Shown: piece after piece, positions 1 to 8,631 of the stretch
Position numbering within the stretch: the stretch's first letter is position 1
Layout: each line of letters starts with the position of its first letter
Assembly: GCA_035765045.1 (NCBI GenBank)
Contig: DASTYI010000076.1
Span: 1-54,669 of the forward strand
DNA from: Iamia sp035765045
GTDB taxonomy: Bacteria > Actinomycetota > Acidimicrobiia > Acidimicrobiales > Iamiaceae
Direction: 5' to 3'
DNA: 54,669 nt
Translations under genes and position numbers: made by a program
Notes under the pieces: generated by a model
The model's database searches: none
Seen by the model: only the letters and a program-made list of their open reading frames with translations
What the model was told of the DNA's origin: nothing

Positions 1-1
1 C

Positions 2-124
2 CCCACCGCCCTGGTCCGGACCGGCACCAGCGGCCTCCCCGTCCTGGTCGTCACCGGTTCCGTCCTGCTCGTCCTGGGCGCGGCGCTGAGCGTCCGCCGG
101 CGGGGTCGCTCCGCCGCCCCGTGA
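2..124 (+). CDS. C-terminal end of a putative wall-anchored surface protein (partial)
   Basis: Only the last 40 codons are inside the window; the 5' part lies upstream. The visible tail reads ALVRTGTSG, then a hydrophobic stretch of about 18 residues (LPVLVVTGSVLLVLGAAL), then an arginine-rich end (SVRRRGRSAAP). A short xxRTG motif, one membrane segment and a basic tail is the usual layout of actinobacterial sortase-type sorting signals, so the protein is probably exported and held at the cell surface. The TGA stop overlaps the GTG of the next gene (GTGA), so the two are probably translationally coupled. A simple C-terminal membrane anchor is the alternative. Confidence 0.5.
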   Translation, partial: PTALVRTGTSGLPVLVVTGSVLLVLGAALSVRRRGRSAAP

Positions 125-2343
125 CCCGGGGGGCGGTCGAGCCGGCGGCGGTCGGGGGGTTCTTCCCCGTCATCCGGCGGTGGGGGCTGGTGATCGCCGT
201 GGCCACCGGGATCGCCACGCTGGTCGGGTACGGGTTGGCCCGCCAGGCGACGCCGACCTACGAGGCGCGGGCCGACCTCCTCGTCGGCCCGCTCGACGCC
301 GACGAGGCCACCCTCCGGGCGGCGACGGCCGCCATCGCCACCTACGCCGAGCTGGCCACCGCCCCGCCCACCCTCGAGGCCGTCGCCACCGCCACCGGGA
401 TCGACCGCAGCCAGCTGCGCGCCGGCGTCCGGGTCACCGCCGACCCCGAGGCCCGGATCCTGCGGGTCCGAGCCCGGGCCCACGACGCCACCGCGGCGGC
501 CGCCGCCGCCAACGGCGTGGCCGACCAGCTGGACCGGCTGATCGTCGAGGACTCACCGGCCGAGTCGGGTCGGGTCACCCGGATCGACGAGGCCACCCCG
601 CCGGCCACCCCGATCAGCCCTCGGGTCGAGGTGATCACCCCCCTGGCCGCCATGGGCGGGCTGCTCGGCGGCCTCGCCCTCGTCATGGTGCTGGAGCTGG
701 TCGGCGACCCGGCCGGGTCGGCCCGCGACGTGGCCCGGGCCACCCGGGTCCCGACCCTCAGCCTCCCGGCGGCCGGACCCGGGGCCGGGGGCGACCGGGG
801 CGGCACCGTCCTGGCCACCCACCTCGGCCTGGCCCGGCCCGACCTGCGCTCGGTGCTGCTGACCGGCGCCTCGGGGGCCGACGGCGGGGGCCGGCTGGCC
901 GCCGAGCTGGCGACGGCGTGGGCGGCGACGGGCGACCGGGTCGTCGTGGTCGACGTGCACGGCGGGCGGTCGGCGCTGACCCCGGGTGACGGCGTCGAGG
1001 TGATCGACGGCCAGCCCTCCGACCGGCCCGGCCGGGTCGTCGCCGAGCTGGTCGCCACCGGGGCTCGCGTCGTGGTCCACGCCCCGCCGGTCGACGCCGC
1101 CCCGACCACCCTGGCGTGGGCCCGCGAGGTCGACGCCACCGTCCTCGTCTCCCGCACCGACACCGGCCGGCGGGGCCCGCTGGCCGAGACCGCCGACGCC
1201 CTCCGCCGGGTCGGCGCCGACGTCGCCCTCGCCGTCGCCCACCCCCGGGGCCGGGCCGTCACCCGCCGGCGCCCGGTCGTGCCGGTGGCCGCCGCCCTCC
1301 TCCTCGGGCTCTCCGCCTGCGCGTCGGAGCCGGAGCGCAGGGCGGATGCCCCGGCGGGGGAGGAGGAGCCGCCGGGGGAGCGCTCCGCCTCCGGGTGGCC
1401 GGCCCTCGGCGGGACCCTGGAGGGGCTGCCCGCCCTCGACCACGCCCCCGAGGACGACGTCGCCGCGCGCCTGGAGGAGATGGCCGACGAGGCCCGCCAG
1501 GTCGAGCCCGAGGCCCGTGACCCCCTGCTGATCACCGACACCGAGGACGTCTTCGTCGGCGACGCCCAGCGGGCCTGGACCCTCGCCCTCGCCCACCGGG
1601 TCCTGCGGCTCGACGGTGCCGCCGAGGCGGCCGCGGCCATCGTCGAGGACTGGGTGCGCACCACCGAGACGCTCGAGGACGTCTGCCCCGACTCGGGCGG
1701 GTGCTCGACGTCGCTGATGGTCAGCCGGGCCGCCCCCGGCTTCGTCTTCGCCGCCGAGGTGCTCGCCCGCGAGGGCATCTGGGACGAGGACCAGGAGCAG
1801 GCCTTCCGCACCTGGCTGCGCGACGTGATCCTCCCCGCCGCGTCCGACCGCGACGGGAACTGGGGCGACGCCGGCACCTACCTCCGGGTCGCCGCCGCCA
1901 TCGAGCTGGGCGACGAGCGGGAGCTCGCCCGGGCCGCCGACCGGTGGCGGGAGCGCATCGACATGATCGGGCCCGACGGCCAGATCCCCGAGGAGGTGCG
2001 CCGTGAGGACGCCGGGCTGATGTACAGCCAGGAGGCGCTCGGCTACAAGGTGGCGACGGCCGACATGCTCGACCGGGCCGGCATCGACGTCTGGGACGTC
2101 GAGGGGGAGCGGGGCGGGTCGCTGCGCCGGGCCCTCGACCTCGTCGTCCGCTCGCTCGACCGGCCCGAGACCTGGCCGGTCACCACCGACGACCTGCGGA
2201 TCCCCCGACCGGCGGCGCTGTGGTCGATCGCCGCCGCCCGCTGGGACGACCCCGACTACCGGGCCCTCGCCCGGGTCGCCGGCGAGCGGGACGGGGCGGG
2301 CCACTCGGCCGTGCTCTGGACGTCGGTCACCCACCCGGGGTGA
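121..2343 (+). CDS. Wzz/BY-kinase-like membrane protein fused to an extracellular alginate-lyase-like domain
   Basis: 740 residues, GTG start overlapping the upstream stop. Residues about 20-40 form a first membrane segment, followed by a Wzz-like extracytoplasmic stretch with YEARADLLVG and many alanine-rich helices. A second membrane segment lies at about 171-194, preceded by PISPR, as in polysaccharide co-polymerases. A cytoplasmic BY-kinase-like fold follows with a degenerate P-loop (GASGADGGG near 248-256, without the GK[ST] lysine), so kinase activity is unlikely. A third hydrophobic segment ends in LSAC (Cys400), which looks like a lipoprotein signal. The last about 300 residues are alpha-helical with NWGDAG near 580, resembling alginate-lyase (PF05426-type) toroids. 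Three membrane passes would put this last domain outside. Likely role: surface or exopolysaccharide chain control and trimming (inference). Confidence 0.6.
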   Translation: MTRGAVEPAAVGGFFPVIRRWGLVIAVATGIATLVGYGLARQATPTYEARADLLVGPLDADEATLRAATAAIATYAELATAPPTLEAVATATGIDRSQLRAGVRVTADPEARILRVRARAHDATAAAAAANGVADQLDRLIVEDSPAESGRVTRIDEATPPATPISPRVEVITPLAAMGGLLGGLALVMVLELVGDPAGSARDVARATRVPTLSLPAAGPGAGGDRGGTVLATHLGLARPDLRSVLLTGASGADGGGRLAAELATAWAATGDRVVVVDVHGGRSALTPGDGVEVIDGQPSDRPGRVVAELVATGARVVVHAPPVDAAPTTLAWAREVDATVLVSRTDTGRRGPLAETADALRRVGADVALAVAHPRGRAVTRRRPVVPVAAALLLGLSACASEPERRADAPAGEEEPPGERSASGWPALGGTLEGLPALDHAPEDDVAARLEEMADEARQVEPEARDPLLITDTEDVFVGDAQRAWTLALAHRVLRLDGAAEAAAAIVEDWVRTTETLEDVCPDSGGCSTSLMVSRAAPGFVFAAEVLAREGIWDEDQEQAFRTWLRDVILPAASDRDGNWGDAGTYLRVAAAIELGDERELARAADRWRERIDMIGPDGQIPEEVRREDAGLMYSQEALGYKVATADMLDRAGIDVWDVEGERGGSLRRALDLVVRSLDRPETWPVTTDDLRIPRPAALWSIAAARWDDPDYRALARVAGERDGAGHSAVLWTSVTHPG

Positions 2344-2356
2344 GGCCGCCTCACCC
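2338..2356. terminator. Perfect 8-bp hairpin overlapping a stop codon
   Basis: GGGTGAGG / CCTCACCC with a 3-nt loop; the TGA of the Wzz-like gene lies inside the left arm. There is no T-run, so it may act only as a weak or Rho-assisted terminator. Confidence 0.4.
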
Positions 2357-2439
2357 ATCGGCGGTACGCGGCCTCACCCGGACGACCCAGTTCGGCAGCC
2401 CCCGCTCACGGCGTCGCGGTAGGGGCCCGATGGCGCCCC

Positions 2440-3552
2440 ATGCCTCGCCGACCGCTGTTCCTGCTGGCCCTGGCGATCCTCGCCCTGGCGCCCAACCTCG
2501 CCTGCATCCCGCCCGGCCCGGCCCCGGCACCGCCCGGCCCGAGCCAGGGGTTGTGGATCTCGCCGGCCGAGCTGAGGGGGCTGCCGACGACGGGGACGGC
2601 GTGGAGCAAGGTCCGTGACGCGGCCCGGGGCGACTGGGGGCGCGTCGACCTGTCCGACAACAACAGCACCCACGACACCTCGACGCTGGCGGGTGCCCTC
2701 GTCGCCGTGCGGACCGACGACGACGCCCTGCGCGACCGGGTCCGCCGGGCGCTGGCCGAGGTGGCGTCGACCACCCGCTTCGCCCGGGTGCTCGAGGCCA
2801 GCCGGAACATCCCCGGCTATGTGATCGCCGCCGACCTCGTCGGCCTCGACGCTGCCCAGGACCGCCAGCTCCGGGCCTTCCTGAGCGCCCTGCGGACCCG
2901 CCCGCTCCAGGGCCACTCGGGGGGCGACGACATGTTGAGCACCGCCCTCCGGTCGCCGTCGAACTGGGGGACGATGGCCCGGGCCGCCATGACCGCCATC
3001 GACCTCTACCTCGGGGACCGGGACCAGCTCCAGCGGATCGCCACCGCCCACCGGGCCTTCCTCGGCGAGGCCGTCCCCGACCCGCTCGTCTACTCCGACA
3101 CCGCCTGGCACGCGAACCCGCGGGACAAGGCGGGGATCAACCGGCGGGGTGCCACCATCGACGGCCGCTCGGTCGACGGCGTCCTCCCCGAGGACCAGCG
3201 GCGCACCGGCGAGCCGAGCGCCGGCAAGCCCGCGCCGCGGGGCTCCTACCCGTGGGAGGCGCTCCAGGGCGCGGTGGTCACCGCCGTCCTGCTCGACCGG
3301 GCCGGGGTGGTCGACTTCGCCGCCGGCGACGACGCCCTCCGCCGGGCCTACGCCTGGCTCACCGGCACCAACGGCAACGCCGCCGAGGGCGACGACCTGT
3401 GGCAGCCGTGGCTCGTCAACAGCATCCGGGGGACGTCGTTCCCGACGGCGGCGACGAGGTCGCCGGGCAAGAACATGGCGTGGACCGATTGGACCCACGG
3501 ACCGGGCTCGCCGGCCGCCGGTCGTCGCTCCGGGGGCGCCGCCACGCGGTGA
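2440..3552 (+). CDS. Secreted alginate-lyase-like protein
   Basis: 370 residues. The start is basic (MPRRP), followed by a hydrophobic core and NLAC at 19-22, an imperfect lipobox, so it is either a lipoprotein or an ordinary secreted protein. The mature part is helical and repeats features of the C-terminal half of the preceding gene: an SNWGTM motif, regularly spaced aromatic and arginine residues, and a late WP(Y)WEALQG-type segment. This suggests an alpha/alpha-toroid polysaccharide lyase of the alginate-lyase superfamily. The substrate cannot be told from sequence, and I cannot assign catalytic residues with certainty. ATG 2440 follows GGTAGGGG at 2418-2425. It lies 96 nt after the Wzz-like gene and is probably co-expressed with it. 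Confidence 0.6.
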   Translation: MPRRPLFLLALAILALAPNLACIPPGPAPAPPGPSQGLWISPAELRGLPTTGTAWSKVRDAARGDWGRVDLSDNNSTHDTSTLAGALVAVRTDDDALRDRVRRALAEVASTTRFARVLEASRNIPGYVIAADLVGLDAAQDRQLRAFLSALRTRPLQGHSGGDDMLSTALRSPSNWGTMARAAMTAIDLYLGDRDQLQRIATAHRAFLGEAVPDPLVYSDTAWHANPRDKAGINRRGATIDGRSVDGVLPEDQRRTGEPSAGKPAPRGSYPWEALQGAVVTAVLLDRAGVVDFAAGDDALRRAYAWLTGTNGNAAEGDDLWQPWLVNSIRGTSFPTAATRSPGKNMAWTDWTHGPGSPAAGRRSGGAATR

Positions 3553-3596
3553 GGTGAGCCGTCCCCGGGACGCCGTCGCCGCCGCAGGGCCAGGGG

Positions 3597-3602
3597 TACA
3601 GT
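3597..3602 (+). promoter_or_regulatory. -10-like box upstream of the Ser/Thr kinase
   Basis: TACAGT, 24 nt before ATG 3627; fits the TANNNT consensus of the main actinobacterial sigma factor. No clear -35. Confidence 0.35.
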
Positions 3603-3626
3603 CGCCCGGGCAGCAACAGGACACGG

Positions 3627-6600
3627 ATGGGACGGGCGACCCGGATGGCAGACGAACGACCTGGGGGACCTCCGGCGACGCCCGCCATCGGCGCCGTCCC
3701 CCTGCCCCCCGGCTACGTCCTGGTCGAGAAGCTGGGGTCGGGTGGCTTCGCCACCGTCTGGCTGGCCGAGCAGGGCCGGCTCGGGCGCCGGGTGGCGGTC
3801 AAGCTGCTCGGCGAGACGTTGGAGGACTCCGAGCGCGAGCGCCGCTTCATCGCCGAGTGCCGGGCCATCGGACGGCTGTCGGGCCACCCCGCGGTGGTCA
3901 CGGTCCACGACGCCGGCACCACCGACGCCGGCCACCCCTACCTGGTCATGGAGCACCTCCCGGGCGGGTCGCTCCACGACCGGCTCCACCGGGACGGGGC
4001 CCTGCCGTGGCCCGAGGTCCTCGACGTCGGGGTCCACGTCGCCGACGCCCTCGCCGCCGCCCACGAGGCCGGCATCCTCCACCGGGACATCAAGCCGGCC
4101 AACGTCCTCCTCGACGCCAACGGCTCGCCCAAGCTCGGCGACTTCGGGATCGCCCGGCTGTCGGAGGGCACCAACACGGCCACCGGGGTGCTGGTCGGCA
4201 CCATCCCGTTCACCCCGCCCGAGGTCCTGTCGGGGCACCGGCCCGGCCCGACCGCCGACGTGTGGGCCCTCGGCGCCACCCTCCACACCCTCCTGACGGC
4301 CCGCAGCCCGTTCAGCGGCGACCGGGACGAGCCTCCGGCGGCCACCATCGCCCGGGTCCTGCGGTCCGAGGCGCCGCCGCTCGGCCCCGACGTCCCCGCC
4401 GCCCTGCGGGACCTGGTCGCCGCCATGCTCGAACCCGAGCCCCGGGACCGCCCCGCCGAGGCCGTCGAGGTCGTCGCCGCCCTCCAGGCCATCCAGGCCG
4501 AGCGGGGCCTGCCCGTCACCCCCGCCCGCTCCACCCGCCGCGCCGCCCCCTCCCAGCCCATCGGCCTCACCGACGCCACCCTCGCCGCCGCCGCCCTCAC
4601 CCCCACACCACCCCCACCCCCGCCGGGCCCCGCTGCCGCCCCGCCCGTGCCACCCGGTTCACCGCCGGGCCCGGCTGGCCCTCCGCCCCCGCCCGGTCTC
4701 GGGGCCGCGCCACCCGGCTCGCCCTCGCCGGGCCCGGCTGCCGCGCCACCCCCGCCCGGTCCCGCCGCCGTTTCGCCCGCTCCGCTCCCGTCGGTCCCCG
4801 CTGGCGCTCCGCCCGGGCCGCCGCCCGATCCTGCGAGCGCTCCGCCCTCGCCCGGTCCGGTTGCCGCTCCACCCGGCCCGCCGCCGGGCACCGCCGGCGT
4901 TCCGCCCTCGCCCGGTCCCGCTGCCGCCTCGCCCGGGCCGTTCTCACCGGGCCCCGCTGCCGCGCCGCCTCCGCCCGCTAGCGCTGACGCTCGGGCCGGG
5001 TCCGCCGGCGCTGCGCCCGGTCCCGCTGGCGCTCCACCCGGGCCGTCGCCCGATCCTGCGGGCGCTCCGGCCGGGTCCGCCGGGGCTCCGCCCGGGCCGG
5101 CCTCGGCGGGTGGGGATGCCGGCCCGCCGGACGGCCACGACCACGCCGGCGAGCCCGATCCCCACGCCGTCACCGTCTCCGGCGTGGCGGCATCGGCCGC
5201 ACCTCCGGCCTCGGCCCCGCCGCCCCCCGCCACCCCGTCGGCCGACGGCCCGACGGTCGTGGGGGCGCCCGGTGGGGGGAGCGTGGGGCGCGGGCCGGTG
5301 ACGTCGGTGCTGCCGGTCGCCGGACCGGGTCCGGGTGGGCCGGGGGCGCCGCTACCACCACCGCCGCCACCGACCGGGGGGCGATCGGAGCGGCGGGCGA
5401 AGGCCCCCGTGCTGGTGGGCGTGGCCGTGCTGGTCGCCCTCGTGCTGGTCGCCGGGGTGGTCGTGGCCCTCCTCGGCGGGTCGGGCGACGGGGAGGCGGG
5501 GGACGAGGGCAGCGCCACCACCGCGGCGCCGGGGGCGACGGACCCCGACCCCGTCGTCGCCGTCGACACCCCCGTCGGCGCCCCCTTGTCGGTCCCGAGC
5601 GGCCTCGGCACCGCGCCGGTCGTCCCGGCGGAGTGGGACGTCGCCGGGGCGTGTGGGGGCGTCGCCTGCTCGGTCGGCCCGGCCGACGGTGACGTGGTCA
5701 CCATCCGGACGACGGAGGACGGCGGCAAGGTGGTCGAGCAGCTCGCCGCGGCCACCGGCGACGTGCGCTGGAGCATGCCCCTCGACGGGGTGTCCGGGCA
5801 GCCCGGGCTGGCCCGTCGGGGCGACCTGGTCATCGTGTCGAGCAACGCCGACGGCGTCCGCACCTACCGGGGCATCGACGAGGGCGTGCTGCGCTGGACG
5901 CGGGACCTGCCCCAGGACGAGGTCCCGGTCTTCCCGGGCCCGCAGGTGTCGGAGCGCTACGGCGTGCTGGAGCTGGCCGAGGCCGGGGCCTACACGGTCC
6001 TCGACTACGAGAGCGGCGAGGTCCGGCGGGCCGAGGGTCGGGTCCTGGCCACCGATCGGGCCAACGTCTACGTCAGCGACGGGACCCAGGTGATCGCCCG
6101 CCGCCTGGCCGACGGCGGTGAGGCGTGGACCGCCCCGGTCGTGGCCGCCGCCCGGATCGACGAGTTCCCCGCCTTCCGCTACGGCGTGGTCGCCGGCGAG
6201 GTCCTCGTCGTCGCCACCGACCGGGAGCTGGTGGCGCTCAACCGCGAGAGCGGGGCCGAGGTGTGGGACGCCCGGGTGCCGGTGTCGGCCGATGGCGAGG
6301 ACCTCGGTCGACCCTTCGCCGTGTCCAACGTCGGGAGCGTGGTGGTCGTGGCCGCCGAGGGCGGTGACCTCGGGGTCGCCGCCGGCGACGGCCGTGTCGC
6401 CTGGCGTCGGGAGCGCGAGCGCCTGGTCCTGGAGCCGGAGCTCGACCGCGACGCCATCGCCACGGCCCAGGGCTCGCCGGTCTGGGTCGGCGTCGGCGAG
6501 CGGCTGCTCGTCGGCTGGGCGGGCTCCCACCTCCAGCTGCTCGACGTCACCACCGGCGAGATCGTCGGCCGCCAGGACCTGGAGCCCACCGGCGGCCGGT

Positions 6601-6791
6601 CGGCCGTGGCCATCGGCGCCGACGGCATCGCCCTGATCCGACCCGACGGCACGATCGCCGCCTACGGCTACGACAGCCTCGACGAGCCGCTCTGGACCAC
6701 CGACGCCTACCCCGAGGCCACCGGCCTGGCCGCCGTCGACGGCGGGCTCGTCGTCCTCGACCCCACCGGCCTCCACGGCCTCCGCCGCTGA
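3627..6791 (+). CDS. Transmembrane Ser/Thr protein kinase (PknD-like layout) with PQQ-type beta-propeller sensor
   Basis: 1054 residues. Hanks-type kinase domain at about 28-290: glycine loop GSGGFATVW, VAVK lysine 59, HRDIKPAN (His152-Asp154), DFG (Asp172), and a PPEV segment for the APE motif. Residues about 320-580 are a low-complexity Pro/Ala/Gly linker made of irregular PGPAAAPP-like repeats. A membrane helix at about 593-618 (VLVGVAVLVALVLVAGVVVA) leads to an outer domain of about 430 residues with repeated blades (TGDVRWS, GVLRWTRD, GGEAWTAP, GAEVWDA, GRVAWRR), typical of PQQ-like propellers. It is likely an autophosphorylating receptor kinase sensing an extracellular ligand. A second ATG at 3645 is also possible. 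It converges with pgl, leaving 13 nt. Confidence 0.9.
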   Translation: MGRATRMADERPGGPPATPAIGAVPLPPGYVLVEKLGSGGFATVWLAEQGRLGRRVAVKLLGETLEDSERERRFIAECRAIGRLSGHPAVVTVHDAGTTDAGHPYLVMEHLPGGSLHDRLHRDGALPWPEVLDVGVHVADALAAAHEAGILHRDIKPANVLLDANGSPKLGDFGIARLSEGTNTATGVLVGTIPFTPPEVLSGHRPGPTADVWALGATLHTLLTARSPFSGDRDEPPAATIARVLRSEAPPLGPDVPAALRDLVAAMLEPEPRDRPAEAVEVVAALQAIQAERGLPVTPARSTRRAAPSQPIGLTDATLAAAALTPTPPPPPPGPAAAPPVPPGSPPGPAGPPPPPGLGAAPPGSPSPGPAAAPPPPGPAAVSPAPLPSVPAGAPPGPPPDPASAPPSPGPVAAPPGPPPGTAGVPPSPGPAAASPGPFSPGPAAAPPPPASADARAGSAGAAPGPAGAPPGPSPDPAGAPAGSAGAPPGPASAGGDAGPPDGHDHAGEPDPHAVTVSGVAASAAPPASAPPPPATPSADGPTVVGAPGGGSVGRGPVTSVLPVAGPGPGGPGAPLPPPPPPTGGRSERRAKAPVLVGVAVLVALVLVAGVVVALLGGSGDGEAGDEGSATTAAPGATDPDPVVAVDTPVGAPLSVPSGLGTAPVVPAEWDVAGACGGVACSVGPADGDVVTIRTTEDGGKVVEQLAAATGDVRWSMPLDGVSGQPGLARRGDLVIVSSNADGVRTYRGIDEGVLRWTRDLPQDEVPVFPGPQVSERYGVLELAEAGAYTVLDYESGEVRRAEGRVLATDRANVYVSDGTQVIARRLADGGEAWTAPVVAAARIDEFPAFRYGVVAGEVLVVATDRELVALNRESGAEVWDARVPVSADGEDLGRPFAVSNVGSVVVVAAEGGDLGVAAGDGRVAWRRERERLVLEPELDRDAIATAQGSPVWVGVGERLLVGWAGSHLQLLDVTTGEIVGRQDLEPTGGRSAVAIGADGIALIRPDGTIAAYGYDSLDEPLWTTDAYPEATGLAAVDGGLVVLDPTGLHGLRR

Positions 6792-6808
6792 CGCCGCTCG
6801 GGCGTCAG
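6788..6808. terminator. Bidirectional hairpin built from two convergent stop codons
   Basis: CTGACGCC, 5-nt loop, GGCGTCAG: an 8-bp perfect stem. The left arm contains the kinase TGA (6789-6791) and the right arm the pgl stop (6805-6807 on the minus strand). No T-tract. Confidence 0.5.
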
Positions 6809-7476
6809 GGGAGGAGGCTGGCGGCGGGCTCGTCGACGAGCCAGATGACCCGCTCGGCCTCGATGCGGGCGGCGGGGACGTCGTCGCCGCGGGCCACCGC
6901 GGCCAGCGCCGCCGCCTTCTCCTCGCCCTCGACGGTGACGACGACGAGCCGGGCCCGGGCGATGCCGGCGAGGGTCAACGTCATCCTCTGGTAGGGGTTG
7001 CGACCCGACGGGTCCTCGTTGAGGGCGACGAGGCGACCGGGGTCGGCCTCCAGCGCCGGGGAGCCGGCGAAGAGCGAGGCGGTGTGGCCGTCGGCGCCGA
7101 GCCCGAGGTGGACGAGGTCGAACCGGCCCAGGTCGCCGACCCGCAGCTGGTAGGCGTCGACCTCGGCGCAGCGCATCAGGTGGGTGGCGTTGGCCGCGCC
7201 GACCCGGTCGAGGAGGGCCTCGCGGGCGAGGAGGTAGTTGGAGTCCTCGTGGTCGTGGGGGACGCAGCGCTCGTCGCCCCAGTAGACGTCGACCTTCCAC
7301 CAGTCGATGCGGGTCTCACCGTCGGCGGCCAGCCGCTCGTAGCAGCGGCGGGCGGTGTCACCCCCCGAGAGGGCGATCGAGTAGGTCTCCTCGGCCCGCG
7401 CCCCGAAGGAGTCGATCACGCGCTCGGCGAAGGCGCCGGGCACGTCGGGGACGACGGTGAGTCCGTCGAGGCTCAC
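6805..7476 (-). CDS. pgl: 6-phosphogluconolactonase
   Basis: 223 residues, the usual size. Hydrolyses 6-phosphogluconolactone to 6-phosphogluconate in the oxidative pentose phosphate pathway, in the cytoplasm. Family motifs are all present: LSGGDTARRCYERL, VYWGDERCVP with a following DSNYLLA, and LGLGADGHTASLFAG with the conserved histidine. The GTG start at 7476 overlaps the tal stop (GTGA), showing translational coupling. Longer upstream starts in this frame would run into tal and are not credible. The gene order tkt-tal-pgl matches the actinobacterial pentose phosphate cluster, but zwf and opcA are not next to it. Confidence 0.93.
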   Translation of the reverse strand: MSLDGLTVVPDVPGAFAERVIDSFGARAEETYSIALSGGDTARRCYERLAADGETRIDWWKVDVYWGDERCVPHDHEDSNYLLAREALLDRVGAANATHLMRCAEVDAYQLRVGDLGRFDLVHLGLGADGHTASLFAGSPALEADPGRLVALNEDPSGRNPYQRMTLTLAGIARARLVVVTVEGEEKAAALAAVARGDDVPAARIEAERVIWLVDEPAASLLP

Positions 7477-8609
7477 GGGTTGGTGCCTGCCGGCGGGTCG
7501 GAGCGGAGCTGCTCGGCCTTCTCGGTCAACGTCGCGAGCAGGTCGTCGTAGGACGCCTCGAAGGCGGCGACGCCCTCCTTCTCCAGCAGCTCGGTGACGT
7601 CGCCGAGGTCGACGCCGACCCGGGCCAGCCGGTCGAGCACGTCGAGGTCGCCGTCGGGATCGGTGTCGACGGTGCGGGCGACCGTCCCCCCGGTGAGGAA
7701 GGCCTCGAGGGTGGCGTCGGGGAGCGTGTTGACCGTGTCGGGGCCGATCAGCGTGTCGACGTAGAGGGTGTCGGGGTAGCTCGGGTCCTTGGTCGAGGTC
7801 GAGGCCCACAGCGGGCGCTGGACCTTGGCCCCGGCGGCGGCCAGCGCCTCCCAGCGGGGCCCCGAGTAGCGCTCCTGGAACAGGGCGTAGGCCCGGCGGG
7901 CGTTGGCGATGGCGGCCTTGCCCTTGAGGGCGACGGCCTCGTCGCCGCCGATGGCGTCGAGCCGGCGGTCGACCTCGGCGTCGACCCGGCTGACGAAGAA
8001 CGACGCCACCGACGAGACCCGGCCGACGACCTCGGGCGAGGCGCCCGACGCGACCAGCTGCTCGAGCCCGGCCTGGTGGGCCTCGATCACCTCGCCGTAG
8101 CGGCTCAGGCTGAACAGGAGGGTGACGTTGACGCTGCGCCCCTCGGCGATCATCTGCTGGATGGCGGGCAGGCCCTCGGCGGTGCCGGGGATCTTGACGT
8201 AGAGGTTGGGCTCGTCGATCCGCTCGTGGAGCGATCGGGCTGCGGTGGTGGTGCCCTCGGTGTCCCGGGCGAGCGACGGGGCGACCTCGACGCTGACGTA
8301 GCCGTCGAGGCCGTCGCTCTCGTCGTAGGTCGGGCGGAGGACGGCGAGGGCGCCCTCGATGTCCCGGACGACGAGCTCCCAGTAGATGTCCTCGACCGAG
8401 AGCCCGTCCTCGAGCCCCTGGGCGAACTGGTCGTCGTAGTCGGCCGAGCCGGCGATCGCCTTCTGGAAGATCGAGGGGTTGGACGTGACGCCCCGGACCC
8501 CCTTGTCGACCCAGGCGGCCAGCTCGCCCCCCTGGAGCCAGCTCCGGCGCAGGTTGTCGAGCCATGGGCTCTGGCCCTGCTCGTCGTACAGCTCGTGCAG
8601 CTTCGTCAT
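7473..8609 (-). CDS. tal: Transaldolase (long actinobacterial type)
   Basis: 378 residues, the length expected for the actinobacterial/cyanobacterial transaldolase subfamily rather than the about 220-residue short form. Transfers dihydroxyacetone units between sedoheptulose-7-phosphate and glyceraldehyde-3-phosphate. Visible motifs: VTSNPSIFQKAI near the N-terminus, EGLPAIQQM and NVTLLFSLSRY (phosphate/substrate strands), and WASTSTKDPSYPDTLYVD in the C-terminal third. Start ATG 8609 has a strong GGAGG 7-8 nt upstream. It lies 22 nt after tkt and overlaps pgl by 4 bp, so tkt-tal-pgl is one operon. Confidence 0.95.
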   Translation of the reverse strand: MTKLHELYDEQGQSPWLDNLRRSWLQGGELAAWVDKGVRGVTSNPSIFQKAIAGSADYDDQFAQGLEDGLSVEDIYWELVVRDIEGALAVLRPTYDESDGLDGYVSVEVAPSLARDTEGTTTAARSLHERIDEPNLYVKIPGTAEGLPAIQQMIAEGRSVNVTLLFSLSRYGEVIEAHQAGLEQLVASGASPEVVGRVSSVASFFVSRVDAEVDRRLDAIGGDEAVALKGKAAIANARRAYALFQERYSGPRWEALAAAGAKVQRPLWASTSTKDPSYPDTLYVDTLIGPDTVNTLPDATLEAFLTGGTVARTVDTDPDGDLDVLDRLARVGVDLGDVTELLEKEGVAAFEASYDDLLATLTEKAEQLRSDPPAGTNP

Positions 8610-8631
8610 CGGGGAACCTCCGGGGGAGAGA

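Noticed and set aside
121..2343. Frameshift or sequencing error at the lipobox
   Set aside because: The frame is continuous and the topology with three helices is consistent; kept as fusion, though a mutated start codon at 1258-1260 remains possible.
6805..8565. Extended 586-residue frame for pgl
   Set aside because: Includes tal in another frame; pgl begins at GTG 7476, coupled to the tal stop.
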